11,569 nucleotides of DNA from Promethearchaeota archaeon (GTDB taxonomy: Archaea; Asgardarchaeota; Lokiarchaeia; Sigynarchaeales; SOKP01). The notes under the pieces are model-generated. The model saw only the letters and a program-made list of their open reading frames with translations. It was not told the DNA's origin and searched no databases. The stretch spans positions 1 through 11,569 of the forward strand of contig JAEOTV010000152.1 of NCBI GenBank assembly GCA_016839635.1, given 5' to 3'. Below, one piece after another: positions 1 through 6,997 of this stretch. The first letter of the stretch is position 1; each line of letters starts with the position of its first letter. The position numbers were made by a program, and so were the translations under genes.

Positions 1-19
1 AGTATCAATACATCCTCCA

Positions 20-445
20 ATGGAGCCAATAATTATGTTTGGTTACCTAAATTTACTATTTATTGTTACTATTTTTATAGAAATTAATGTAATTAAATTT
101 CTTTTGAAGAATAATGAATTAAATGAACATGCAAAAGATTTCTATAAATCTATTACTCTAGTTAATCTTTTAACATTTCCAACAACTCAAATAATTGCTT
201 TTATTGTATTTCAATCAGCGTTAGGAAACTTAGATGTAGCTATTATATTATTTCTTTCAATTTTAATTGAATTGTTTCCTATTACATTAGAATGTTTATT
301 ATATTTGAAAATCTATAAGAGATTAAACCGAATTCCTTGCTTTTTACATCCGGTCAATAATAATTTAATACTAAAATCTACAATTTCAGCTAATTTAACT
401 TCTTTTGGTTTTGGTATTCTTACATCTCTTCTATTTTTCATATAA
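20..445 (+). CDS. Small polytopic membrane protein, unknown function (possibly 5' partial)
   Basis: I do not recognise the family. The 141-residue product is very hydrophobic, with four likely membrane helices at about residues 5-28, 46-68, 71-98 and 118-141, short polar loops, and a charged loop near 28-43 (KNNELNEHAKDFYK). It ends straight after the last helix. The ATG at 20 is the first in view, but the frame stays open back to base 2 and no purine-rich ribosome binding site is visible before it, so the true start may lie outside the window. The stop is 19 bp before the first solute-binding protein gene, so the two are probably cotranscribed. It is too short and has too few helices for a typical ABC permease; a small accessory membrane subunit is possible but unsupported. 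The coding call is good, the function is unknown. Confidence 0.7.
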   Translation: MEPIIMFGYLNLLFIVTIFIEINVIKFLLKNNELNEHAKDFYKSITLVNLLTFPTTQIIAFIVFQSALGNLDVAIILFLSILIELFPITLECLLYLKIYKRLNRIPCFLHPVNNNLILKSTISANLTSFGFGILTSLLFFI

Positions 446-464
446 ACAAAAATGAGATGTAAAA

Positions 465-2267
465 ATGAGAGATAATACTGAATCTAAATCTTTAAATAAA
501 GCAATAAAACTAGCAGTCCTACTAAATTTTATTGTTTTTGTTAGTTGTAGTACTTTATTAGTGCTTTCTATAAATGAAGTAATTTATTATAATGGAAAAC
601 CAGTAGTACTTAAAGTGGCAAGAACATCTAATCCCATCATAATGGATCCATGCGATAGTTTTGACAGCGTGTCAAATGGTATGCTTGATCAAGTGGTTGA
701 GACGTTAATTGCATACGATTTAACTGACTCAACCCTTCCGCTTGTTGGCAGACTAGCTTATGATTGGGATTTAAATATTGGTGTGTATGGTAAGTATAAC
801 AATATCACATTTTACCTACGGGAGAATGTATATTTCCATGATGGTGAACTCTTTACTGGTGAAGATGTTATTCACACCTTTGAAAGAATTAACTTTTTTG
901 GTAATTCAACAGGATCTTTAGATCCTGCCCTCCATATTATGGCATCCCCTCACGCTCTTTATAAATTTAGTGATGGAATGCCAATCTTTAATGTTAACCT
1001 CAGTAGAGATTTATGGGATACTACAAAAGTAACCGATGAATATAAAGTTACACTCATAATGAATGGACCATTTGCCCCTGCTGAAGGGTTATTAGCCTAT
1101 ACAGCAAGTGCAATTGTTGGACATACTTCTACTCCTAAGTATGAAATGTTAGATCTCAGATCAGATTTGGTCATTGGAACAGGCCCGTTTAAATTAATAA
1201 GGTATATTCCTAATTCTGAGGTTCGATTCGTCAGATGGGAAAGGTATTGGAGAACTGGTGCCTACTGGACTGAAATCCAATATATCTATTATGAAGATGC
1301 TACTGCAGCAAATAATGCAATGTTAACTGGAAATATTGATTGGTTAGGTCAAGGACTTCATTCATTCATACCTAGTTTTGAATCAGATCCAGATATAATG
1401 GTGACAGGAGATGGAGTTAACGATTATATTAATAGTTCTACATATTGGTTTATTGAATTTAATTCGATGAATTTTAATAGAACATGGAGAAAAGCTATTT
1501 CTCATGGTTTTAATTATACATATGTTCTCCATAATATTAAGGAAGATACGGTTTCGAAGGCGCATTCATTAGTACCTTCTGGTTTTCCCGCTTATAATTC
1601 TTCAGTTGTCGGAGGGAGGTATAATATTCCCTATGCTCGACAACTTATGCAAAAAATGGGATTTGGGGAGGGATGGGATGTTGGTTCTCAAATAGGAGAT
1701 ACATTTTTCCCTGGCACGGACGAAGCTCAATGGACAACGGCAGCATTTATTCCCTCAACGGGAAATTATACTGATAATGAAATTAATTTCTATCATCGGC
1801 AAGGAAGTTATTTTAGTGAGCGACTTATTCAAAGATTTTCAGAGGATATGGATTTAATTGGAATTAAAATTGTACCGCAAGTAATAACCTGGGGTATTAC
1901 TACGTTATATACCCTGATTAAAAGCCATCCTGAAAGAATTCATATATTTTGGAGAGAATGGAGTCCAGATTATTTTGGACCTTTTGCTATAATAGACCCA
2001 TTAGTCAATCCTAACTCGGAATCAAATTATGCCTTAATTGATAATCCCGAAATCAATGCAATTCTTGCTCAATCTAAGTCTGAATCTATTACCACTCAAA
2101 GATATAATTATTTTAAGAAACTACAGTACTTAATTCATGACAAATATTATTATCATTTACCACTATTTTATGATAAACTCTACCATGTCCAATCCTCTTT
2201 TTTAAAAGGAGTTCCATATAATTCCATGAGCAATTTAAATTGGTACCCAACTTATGAAGAAACTTAA
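465..2267 (+). CDS. ABC transporter solute-binding protein, family 5 (SBP_bac_5-like), membrane-anchored
   Basis: Predicted extracellular substrate-binding protein of the peptide/nickel/oligosaccharide ABC importer class (SBP_bac_5 fold). Residues 1-15 are polar or basic, 16-36 form one membrane helix, and the ectodomain starts at about 44. Family hallmarks are the opening LKVARTSNP (49-57), the LxxxVxExLxxY-type block after it, FHDGELFTGEDVIHTFER, GTGPFKL at 238-244 followed by a strand and RWERYWR, and the closing PLFYDK segment. Many N-x-S/T sequons fit a glycosylated surface protein. Cys28 lies in the helix, but its context (FVSC) is a poor lipobox and the paralogue lacks it, so I favour an uncleaved anchor over a lipoprotein. 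The 600-aa length is normal for the family. A GAGATG run at 454-459 precedes the ATG. No permease or ATPase gene is in view. The ligand cannot be read from sequence; peptides are the default guess. Confidence 0.9.
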   Translation: MRDNTESKSLNKAIKLAVLLNFIVFVSCSTLLVLSINEVIYYNGKPVVLKVARTSNPIIMDPCDSFDSVSNGMLDQVVETLIAYDLTDSTLPLVGRLAYDWDLNIGVYGKYNNITFYLRENVYFHDGELFTGEDVIHTFERINFFGNSTGSLDPALHIMASPHALYKFSDGMPIFNVNLSRDLWDTTKVTDEYKVTLIMNGPFAPAEGLLAYTASAIVGHTSTPKYEMLDLRSDLVIGTGPFKLIRYIPNSEVRFVRWERYWRTGAYWTEIQYIYYEDATAANNAMLTGNIDWLGQGLHSFIPSFESDPDIMVTGDGVNDYINSSTYWFIEFNSMNFNRTWRKAISHGFNYTYVLHNIKEDTVSKAHSLVPSGFPAYNSSVVGGRYNIPYARQLMQKMGFGEGWDVGSQIGDTFFPGTDEAQWTTAAFIPSTGNYTDNEINFYHRQGSYFSERLIQRFSEDMDLIGIKIVPQVITWGITTLYTLIKSHPERIHIFWREWSPDYFGPFAIIDPLVNPNSESNYALIDNPEINAILAQSKSESITTQRYNYFKKLQYLIHDKYYYHLPLFYDKLYHVQSSFLKGVPYNSMSNLNWYPTYEET

Positions 2268-2301
2268 TTGGAAAGAGAATAAGATAAAATGCGAGCTTAA
2301 T

Positions 2302-4077
2302 ATGCGAGAAATAAATACTAAAAAATTACTAAATATAGCAATTTTAATAGTTGTTATTACTAATATTATTGTAATGGGTGTTTTTGGCTCATTTTTACTT
2401 AGAACTATTATAATAGAGAAGTATTATACCAGTTGGGGAGAAACTCTTAAAGTAGCAAGAACTTCTAATCCAGTTACTATGGATCCTTGTGATAGTTGGG
2501 ATACAACCTCAAATGATATGCTTGATCAGGTGGTTGAGACCCTAATTGCGTATGATTTAAGTGATCCAGATCTTCCGCTTGTAGGAAGGCTTTCAGAATC
2601 ATGGTATTGGGCAAATAATAAAACTATCGTATTCCAATTACATGAAAATGTGTTTTTTCATGATGGCTCAAGACTTACTGGAGAATGCGTTTTACATACC
2701 TTCGAAAGAATTAATTTCTTCGGGAATGCTACTGGAACTTTAGACCCTTTACTCCATACTATGGCTTTCCCTCATTCTCTTTATAAATTTGAGGATAAAC
2801 CACGAGGATTGACTCCCATTTTCAATCATACTTTGAGTTTTGTTAATCCTAATAATGAGTTAAATGTAACCCTTATTCTAAATGCCCCATTTGCACCTGC
2901 TGAAGGATTATTGACTTATACCGCAAGCGCGATATTACATCCAGATTCAACTCCGGTTAATGAAATGCTTGAACTTGATGAAGATCTCGTTATTGGAACT
3001 GGACCGTTCAAATTAGAGAAATATGTTCCTAATTCAGAGATTCGGTTTGCCCGTTGGGAAAGATATTGGAGAACTGGTGCTTATTGGGATTACATTACTT
3101 ATGTCTATTATAGAGATGGCGTTACCACTAACAATGCTATGCTAGCCTTAGATATTGACTATTTAGGGCAAGGGATTACTTCTCTCAAGCCTGATTTTGA
3201 AGCAGATCCAGATATTACGGTAACTGGAGATGGTATTAATGAATATATCAATAGTTCTCTTTATTGGTACGTTGCATTTAATTCTGAAGTTATAAATCGC
3301 ACATGGAGAAAAGCTATCTCACATGCGTTCAACTATACCTATCTCATCCAAAATATTGATGAAGACACAACCGTACGAGCTAGATCACTAGTTCCACCTG
3401 GATTTCCTGCTCATAATAATTCTGTGAAAGCGGCTGATTATAATATTCCAAAAGCGAGACAATATTTGCAGAAAATGGGATATGGTGTAGGTTGGGAAAT
3501 TGGCTTTCAAGTAGGGGATGATTTCACCCCTGGAGCTGATGAAGCTCTATGGCAAGCAGCAAAATTCATTCCAGATGTGGGCAACTTTACAGATAACTTG
3601 TGGAATTTTCGTCATAGACAAGGAAGTCATTTTATGGAACTTTTAATTAATCGATTTTATAATGATTTGGATTTAATTGGAATTCAACTTTGGGTGCAGA
3701 CTTTGGATTGGATAGAATTTATTGAAATGGGTCAACAGCATCCTGAAAAACTACATTTATACTATTTAGGTTGGGGTCCTGATTACTTTAATACTTTCCA
3801 AATGATTGATCCTTTAGTAAATCCCGCATCTGACTCTAACTTTGCAAACATAGATAATCCAGAAATAAACGCTCTCCTAAAAAAGACGGTTGTTGAAATC
3901 GATATGATACAAAGAGAGCAATACTATAAGAAGCTTCAGTATTTAATTATTGATAAATACGCTTATCATATGCCATTACAATTTGATAAATTATACTATG
4001 TTCACACTGCAACTTTGAAAGGATTCCCCTACAATCCTATGCGAATGCTATATTTTTATCCAACTTATCGTAATTAG
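2302..4077 (+). CDS. ABC transporter solute-binding protein, family 5, tandem paralogue
   Basis: Second SBP_bac_5-type binding protein, collinear with its upstream neighbour. In the 51-residue block starting VARTSNP, 39 positions are identical. I chose ATG 2302 over the in-frame ATG at 2254: with it, LKVARTSN begins at residue 49 in both proteins, the N-termini align (MREINTKK against MRDNTESK), and the 14-bp overlap with the previous gene disappears. Neither start has a clear ribosome binding site. A membrane helix spans about residues 9-33 with no Cys in it, so this is a signal anchor, not a lipoprotein. GTGPFKL lies at 232-238, and a conserved NPEIN segment and PLQFDK follow near the end. 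It is 591 aa. The gene starts 34 bp after its neighbour's stop and is probably in the same transcript. It was likely made by tandem duplication, perhaps with changed ligand range. Confidence 0.9.
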   Translation: MREINTKKLLNIAILIVVITNIIVMGVFGSFLLRTIIIEKYYTSWGETLKVARTSNPVTMDPCDSWDTTSNDMLDQVVETLIAYDLSDPDLPLVGRLSESWYWANNKTIVFQLHENVFFHDGSRLTGECVLHTFERINFFGNATGTLDPLLHTMAFPHSLYKFEDKPRGLTPIFNHTLSFVNPNNELNVTLILNAPFAPAEGLLTYTASAILHPDSTPVNEMLELDEDLVIGTGPFKLEKYVPNSEIRFARWERYWRTGAYWDYITYVYYRDGVTTNNAMLALDIDYLGQGITSLKPDFEADPDITVTGDGINEYINSSLYWYVAFNSEVINRTWRKAISHAFNYTYLIQNIDEDTTVRARSLVPPGFPAHNNSVKAADYNIPKARQYLQKMGYGVGWEIGFQVGDDFTPGADEALWQAAKFIPDVGNFTDNLWNFRHRQGSHFMELLINRFYNDLDLIGIQLWVQTLDWIEFIEMGQQHPEKLHLYYLGWGPDYFNTFQMIDPLVNPASDSNFANIDNPEINALLKKTVVEIDMIQREQYYKKLQYLIIDKYAYHMPLQFDKLYYVHTATLKGFPYNPMRMLYFYPTYRN

Positions 4078-4144
4078 AAGTTAAAATCTAGAGATAATAT
4101 TCAAAGTAACGTGATTTTCAAGAACTAAGCATAATCCCAACAAA

Positions 4145-4172
4145 ACTTTATATTACGCGATTTTTATATATC
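4145..4172 (+). promoter_or_regulatory. Candidate TATA-like promoter region for the zinc-ribbon gene
   Basis: Two archaeal TATA-like runs, CTTTATATTA at 4145-4154 and TTTTTATATATC at 4161-4172, lie in the leader between the second binding protein and the small zinc-ribbon gene. Initiation about 25 bases downstream of the second would fall inside the inverted repeat at 4182-4210 and leave a leader of about 150 bases. In DNA this AT-rich such motifs are common by chance, so the call is tentative. Confidence 0.3.
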
Positions 4173-4181
4173 TAATGTCAG

Positions 4182-4210
4182 TTATCTGTCACTTGAGAGA
4201 TACCAGATAA
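4182..4210. repeat. 7-bp inverted repeat (operator or hairpin candidate)
   Basis: TTATCTG at 4182-4188 is matched perfectly by CAGATAA at 4204-4210, with a 15-base spacer. It lies 10 bases after a TATA-like box, where a repressor site overlapping the start of transcription would be expected. It could also be a weak RNA hairpin in the leader or in the 3' end of the binding-protein transcript. No T-run follows, so it is not an obvious terminator. Confidence 0.4.
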
Positions 4211-4330
4211 ACAAATTATAAGTAAAAGTGTAAAATATTTGATAGAAAATAATAATTTAATTTTTACAACAAAGACCATTACATATCATAATTAGGAAAT
4301 AATCTAACTGAATTTTATTCCATCTAAAAC

Positions 4331-4338
4331 AGGAGTGA
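4331..4338 (+). promoter_or_regulatory. Ribosome binding site deciding the start of the zinc-ribbon gene
   Basis: AGGAGTGA at 4331-4338 is the same octamer found before the longin-like gene (complement of 8133-8140), where it sits 7 bases before an ATG. Here it sits 5 bases before CTG at 4344, the only initiation-like codon at suitable spacing. The in-frame GTG at 4335 lies inside the motif and would have no site of its own. Confidence 0.55.
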
Positions 4339-4343
4339 GAAAA

Positions 4344-4484
4344 CTGGTAAAAATATTAGTAAATTGTAAATCTTGTGGGAAAGAGATAAAATTGGATTTT
4401 AATGACTCGAGGGCACTTTGTAAGAAGTGTCGAAAGATTAAATCTATAATTGATAAAAAAACTTCTAAAACTTTTGATTTTTAA
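4344..4484 (+). CDS. Tiny zinc-ribbon protein (about 46 aa), probable CTG start
   Basis: A very short basic protein with two CxxC knuckles: CKSC at residues 8-11 and CKKC at 26-29, separated by 14 residues (counting CTG as residue 1). The first knuckle sits after a short strand (VKILVN) and is followed by Gly, as in zinc ribbons; the second is followed by a Lys-rich helix. The four cysteines should bind one Zn2+. No ATG exists in the open frame, which begins at 4308. I chose CTG 4344 because of the AGGAGTGA site 5 bases upstream; GTG 4335 would give 49 aa. The product starts (M)VKILVNC. It could bind nucleic acid or stabilise a complex, but the sequence does not tell. It may have its own promoter, since 257-266 bp separate it from the binding-protein gene. 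Confidence 0.65.
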   Translation: MVKILVNCKSCGKEIKLDFNDSRALCKKCRKIKSIIDKKTSKTFDF

Positions 4485-4519
4485 TAGAATATCACTTTAA
4501 TGATTCAAAGTTAAAATTA

Positions 4520-4540
4520 ATAATAAAAAAAAAGAAAAGT
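4520..4540 (-). terminator. T-rich terminator of the VOC gene
   Basis: Directly after the VOC stop codon, the minus strand reads ACTTTTCTTTTTTTTTATT, containing a nine-T run (A9 at 4525-4533 on the plus strand). Archaeal RNA polymerase terminates at T-tracts without needing a hairpin. The site lies in the 56-bp convergent gap with the zinc-ribbon gene. Confidence 0.5.
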
Positions 4541-4909
4541 TTATTTTGCATTTTCATCTTCTTCCATAATACCAAGCTTATTCCCTTCTGTATCTTTGAA
4601 CATATAAAAATAGCCAACAGAGGGTACTGTAATTTTGGGAGTTAGGATGGAACCACCGCTTTGTTCAATTTTTTTCTTAAACTCATCTACATTGGAAACT
4701 TGAATATAATTAAAGACTTGATCATTAGGTTCTTCTCTTTTTTGTAATCCCCCATTAATTCCTTCCTCGTCATCTTCACCAGCTTTTATTACCCAGTATT
4801 CCATTGGTCCTTCCCATTTTTCAATTTTCCAATCAAAAGCTTTTTCATAAAAGTCTTTCGCTCTTAATGGATCATCTGTATTTATTTCAAAGTGAGTAAT
4901 TTTAGGCAT
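4541..4909 (-). CDS. VOC superfamily (glyoxalase/bleomycin-resistance fold) protein
   Basis: A 122-residue protein with two beta-alpha-beta-beta-beta modules of the vicinal oxygen chelate fold. Module 1 runs ITHFEINTDDPLRAKDFYEKAFDW to GGL (about 4-55); module 2 runs NYIQV to KLGIMEE (about 67-117). It resembles the COG3324-type predicted lactoylglutathione-lyase-related group, with the HFEI start, the FDW(K)xExWEGPMEYW segment, GxxGGL, VGYFYMFKDTEGNKLGI. His6 and a glutamate near 116-117 occupy usual metal-ligand places, but the complete ligand set cannot be confirmed by eye. Members of the fold are metal-dependent lyases, dioxygenases or binding proteins; the substrate is unknown. It is cytosolic, with no signal peptide. 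The ATG at 4909 has only a weak GTGGTT upstream. It is 153 bp from the four-gene operon and probably transcribed from its own promoter. Confidence 0.88.
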   Translation of the reverse strand: MPKITHFEINTDDPLRAKDFYEKAFDWKIEKWEGPMEYWVIKAGEDDEEGINGGLQKREEPNDQVFNYIQVSNVDEFKKKIEQSGGSILTPKITVPSVGYFYMFKDTEGNKLGIMEEDENAK

Positions 4910-4947
4910 ATTTTAACCACATTTTGTATTTCTTTGTTTAAATCATT

Positions 4948-4972
4948 CGCAAAAAATATAAATTTTTAGCTT
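4948..4972 (-). promoter_or_regulatory. Candidate promoter of the VOC gene
   Basis: On the minus strand, TTTATATT (complement of 4955-4962) is preceded by the purine-containing GCTAAAAA. Initiation about 25 bases downstream, near 4932, would leave a leader of about 22 bases before the ATG at 4909. This is a good archaeal TATA geometry, but the region is AT-rich and the evidence is only motif and spacing. Confidence 0.35.
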
Positions 4973-5040
4973 GAGATTTTTAGGAATCAAAATATATTTA
5001 ATAGAGAGGAGTCTCAAATTTTTTATAAAATAAGTTAAGT

Positions 5041-5062
5041 ACTCTTAAATCAAAGAAAAAAT
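5041..5062 (-). terminator. Possible T-rich terminator of the four-gene operon
   Basis: Just past the stop codon of the 638-aa gene, the minus strand reads TTTTTCTTTGATTT, a T-rich tract of the kind archaeal polymerase uses. It is weaker than the tract after the VOC gene. Readthrough into the VOC gene cannot be excluded. Confidence 0.3.
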
Positions 5063-6979
5063 TTAAAGTTGTAATTTACTTCTCCAAAATCTCATTTTAC
5101 TTCTTAATTCTTCTTTTTCATTGTTATCAAGCAATTTCATGTTGCTTTTTAGAGGATTGATTCCCATTCTTATTTGCCTTAAAATAGCACTGAACCCTTT
5201 TCTTTCTAGTATATCATCCTGCAATTTCTCTAAAAGCAAAGCAATTTGTTCTCCTGGTAAGGAGTCAATTTTACCTGAGATATTATCGAATTGGGTAGTA
5301 AGGTAAATATCACTTGATAAATCCATTTCTGGTTGGATAATTGGAGTCGGTTTTATTGATTCTAACTGAGGTTTTAGAGGTTCTGGAGCAGAAGGAGTTG
5401 GTTTAGGTTTAGGTGGAAATGTTTGGGAAACTTTTGGTGTGGGAGGGCTAATTGGCTGTCGATACTGTGGTTGTGCCATAGTTGGTTCAGGTGCTCGTTT
5501 TAATGCCTGCGTGATTTCAACTTGATCAAATTTCTTACTCTGAATCCAAACATCTTCTAAGACAGCAGCAAATAATTTTACATGTTCTTCTAAGACTGAA
5601 CCCATTCCTGCTATTTGCAATTCTCCTGTTTCTGATTTTGATAAAACACATACTACAACTTCTTCGAAATCTTTATTTATGGACCATAGATTTTCTCTAG
5701 GAAAATGTCGTATAGTTACATTTGGATTGCCTTCAACTTGTTTAAGTCGTATTTGATCTTCTAGATTATTTAGATCAAAATTAGTCGAAATTCTAATGTT
5801 TATATGCTTTTTTAATCTAGTTAGTGCAACTAAATCAATGTCTTCTAACTTCGGAGCTACAACATGAACTCGCATTTTCACTCGGGACAAAGATTCATTT
5901 ATTTGAGCCTTGATTCCTTCTACACTTCGTACAAACCATACATCTTTGAAACTTAATAGTGATGCTTCTTTTGAACGTTCCCAAAATTCTTGCATTGTCA
6001 TTTCAGCACTTTCTAATTGATTTATAATGTTATGAATGATGTCATCCTGTATAGTTTCAAAAATTTCTGTGCGAAATAAATCCTTAAGTTCTGCGATTCC
6101 AGAAAGAATGTCATCATAGACTCCTGAAACTCTTTTTTCTAAGTCATCTAATGTTGTAACCATTCCACTCTGAATATCAGTAAATACAGTTCCTAAGTCA
6201 GTACTGATTTCACCCGCAGTAGATGTAATACTACCCAATTGATTTATGACTTGGTCTAACATATTTTGGGTAGTTTGTACAAATTTATCTTTAAAGGTCT
6301 TAGTTATCTCCGCAAATTGTTCTGAGATTACTTTAGAAACGATTTTTTCTGCCATACTACTTAACGCTCCAATTCTAAATTGCTTTTCGAATCTAGTCGC
6401 AATTTCAGATTTTACTGAATCTAAGCGAGATTCCATTGCTTCAAAATCTCTGGTTATATCTGCAGGAACAATTTCTTTTAAATTAATTATAAATCTTCTT
6501 ACATCTTGAAACCTACTTACTTGTTCCATTTCTTTTTCAAAACGAGTAAATTGTTCTTTTATTTGAGCGGGTAATTTTGATTTCATTATTTGAAGATATG
6601 TTTTATAATCGTCTAATTTCTTAAGTTTTGCAGATTGTTCTCCTAATGAATCAAATTTTGCTTGTATATTTTGGGGTGCAACATTTTGAAAATTTTTTAT
6701 TGCCTCTTTAAATTGATGAATTTGACCTACAAGAGCAGCATAAGGAGGTAATGCTTCATAAATTGGCATTTTTCCGGGAATTTGCTTAAGAAGCCCCTTT
6801 TCAAATAAATTATTGGCTATTTCTGCAGCTCTTTCTTCAGTTATATTATTAAGTAGAGCAATTTCTCCAACCATCACAGGACCTCTTCCTGTAATCTTAT
6901 AATAGGTATCAACCTCATCATGAGCTAATCCAATGAGTTCCAAAACATGCTTTGTTGATGCTCCATCTTCTTCTGACAA
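5063..6979 (-). CDS. TrmB-like winged-helix protein with long helical insert and Pro-rich linker
   Basis: 638-aa cytosolic protein of apparently composite build. Residues 10-80 match the TrmB-type winged helix: ELIGLAHDEVDTYYKITGRG, GEIALLNNI, NNLFEKGLLKQIPGK, then the wing and PPY. Residues 85-340 are almost all amphipathic helix (coiled-coil or helical-bundle character). Residues 342-482 alternate strand and helix (DVWFVRS, MRVHVVAPKL, INIRIST, VTIRHFP, EVVVCVLS, ELQIAGMGS) like the phospholipase-D-like effector domain of TrmB regulators. Residues 495-550 are a Pro-rich disordered linker, and 555-638 a helical C-terminal domain ending MRFWRSKLQL. The start is TTG 6979, with AGGAGAT at the complement of 6990-6996. 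It is last in the operon, 18 bp after the longin-like gene. I infer a regulator turned scaffold or sensor; DNA binding is not assured. The function is unknown. Confidence 0.85.
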   Translation of the reverse strand: MSEEDGASTKHVLELIGLAHDEVDTYYKITGRGPVMVGEIALLNNITEERAAEIANNLFEKGLLKQIPGKMPIYEALPPYAALVGQIHQFKEAIKNFQNVAPQNIQAKFDSLGEQSAKLKKLDDYKTYLQIMKSKLPAQIKEQFTRFEKEMEQVSRFQDVRRFIINLKEIVPADITRDFEAMESRLDSVKSEIATRFEKQFRIGALSSMAEKIVSKVISEQFAEITKTFKDKFVQTTQNMLDQVINQLGSITSTAGEISTDLGTVFTDIQSGMVTTLDDLEKRVSGVYDDILSGIAELKDLFRTEIFETIQDDIIHNIINQLESAEMTMQEFWERSKEASLLSFKDVWFVRSVEGIKAQINESLSRVKMRVHVVAPKLEDIDLVALTRLKKHINIRISTNFDLNNLEDQIRLKQVEGNPNVTIRHFPRENLWSINKDFEEVVVCVLSKSETGELQIAGMGSVLEEHVKLFAAVLEDVWIQSKKFDQVEITQALKRAPEPTMAQPQYRQPISPPTPKVSQTFPPKPKPTPSAPEPLKPQLESIKPTPIIQPEMDLSSDIYLTTQFDNISGKIDSLPGEQIALLLEKLQDDILERKGFSAILRQIRMGINPLKSNMKLLDNNEKEELRSKMRFWRSKLQL

Positions 6980-6989
6980 GTTAATTATT

Positions 6990-6996
6990 ATCTCCT
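6990..6996 (-). promoter_or_regulatory. Ribosome binding site for the TTG-started 638-aa gene
   Basis: The minus strand reads AGGAGAT here, 10 bases before TTG at 6979. No ATG or GTG lies between, and the reading downstream (SEEDGAS, then the winged helix) is continuous. The site supports TTG as initiator, though the spacing is slightly long. It overlaps no coding sequence of the previous gene, whose stop ends at 6998. Confidence 0.5.
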
Positions 6997-6997
6997 A

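Noticed and set aside
486..515. Lipoprotein reading of the first solute-binding protein through Cys28.
   Set aside because: The residues before the Cys (FVS) are a poor lipobox, the Cys is mid-helix, and the close paralogue has no Cys there.
2254..2301. ATG 2254 as the start of the second solute-binding protein.
   Set aside because: It adds 16 polar residues absent from the paralogue and overlaps the previous gene by 14 bp. Starting at 2302 makes the first 50 residues exactly collinear with the paralogue.
4494..4511. ACTTT/AAAGT 5-bp stem after the zinc-ribbon gene as a plus-strand terminator.
   Set aside because: The stem is short and weak and no T-run follows on the plus strand. The A-rich tract beyond it acts, if at all, on the opposite strand.
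4970..5030. Short inverted matches (TTGAGA/TCTCAA and GAGAGGAGTCTC) between the VOC gene and the four-gene operon.
   Set aside because: Arms are only 4-6 bp with long or tiny loops in very AT-rich DNA, so they are not distinguishable from chance and do not form a convincing terminator or operator.
5340..5500. Repetitive-looking GGTTTAGGT-type DNA inside the 638-aa gene as a tandem repeat.
   Set aside because: It encodes the Pro/Lys-rich linker of the protein; the DNA similarity follows from repeated Pro and Lys codons and is not a separate repeat element.
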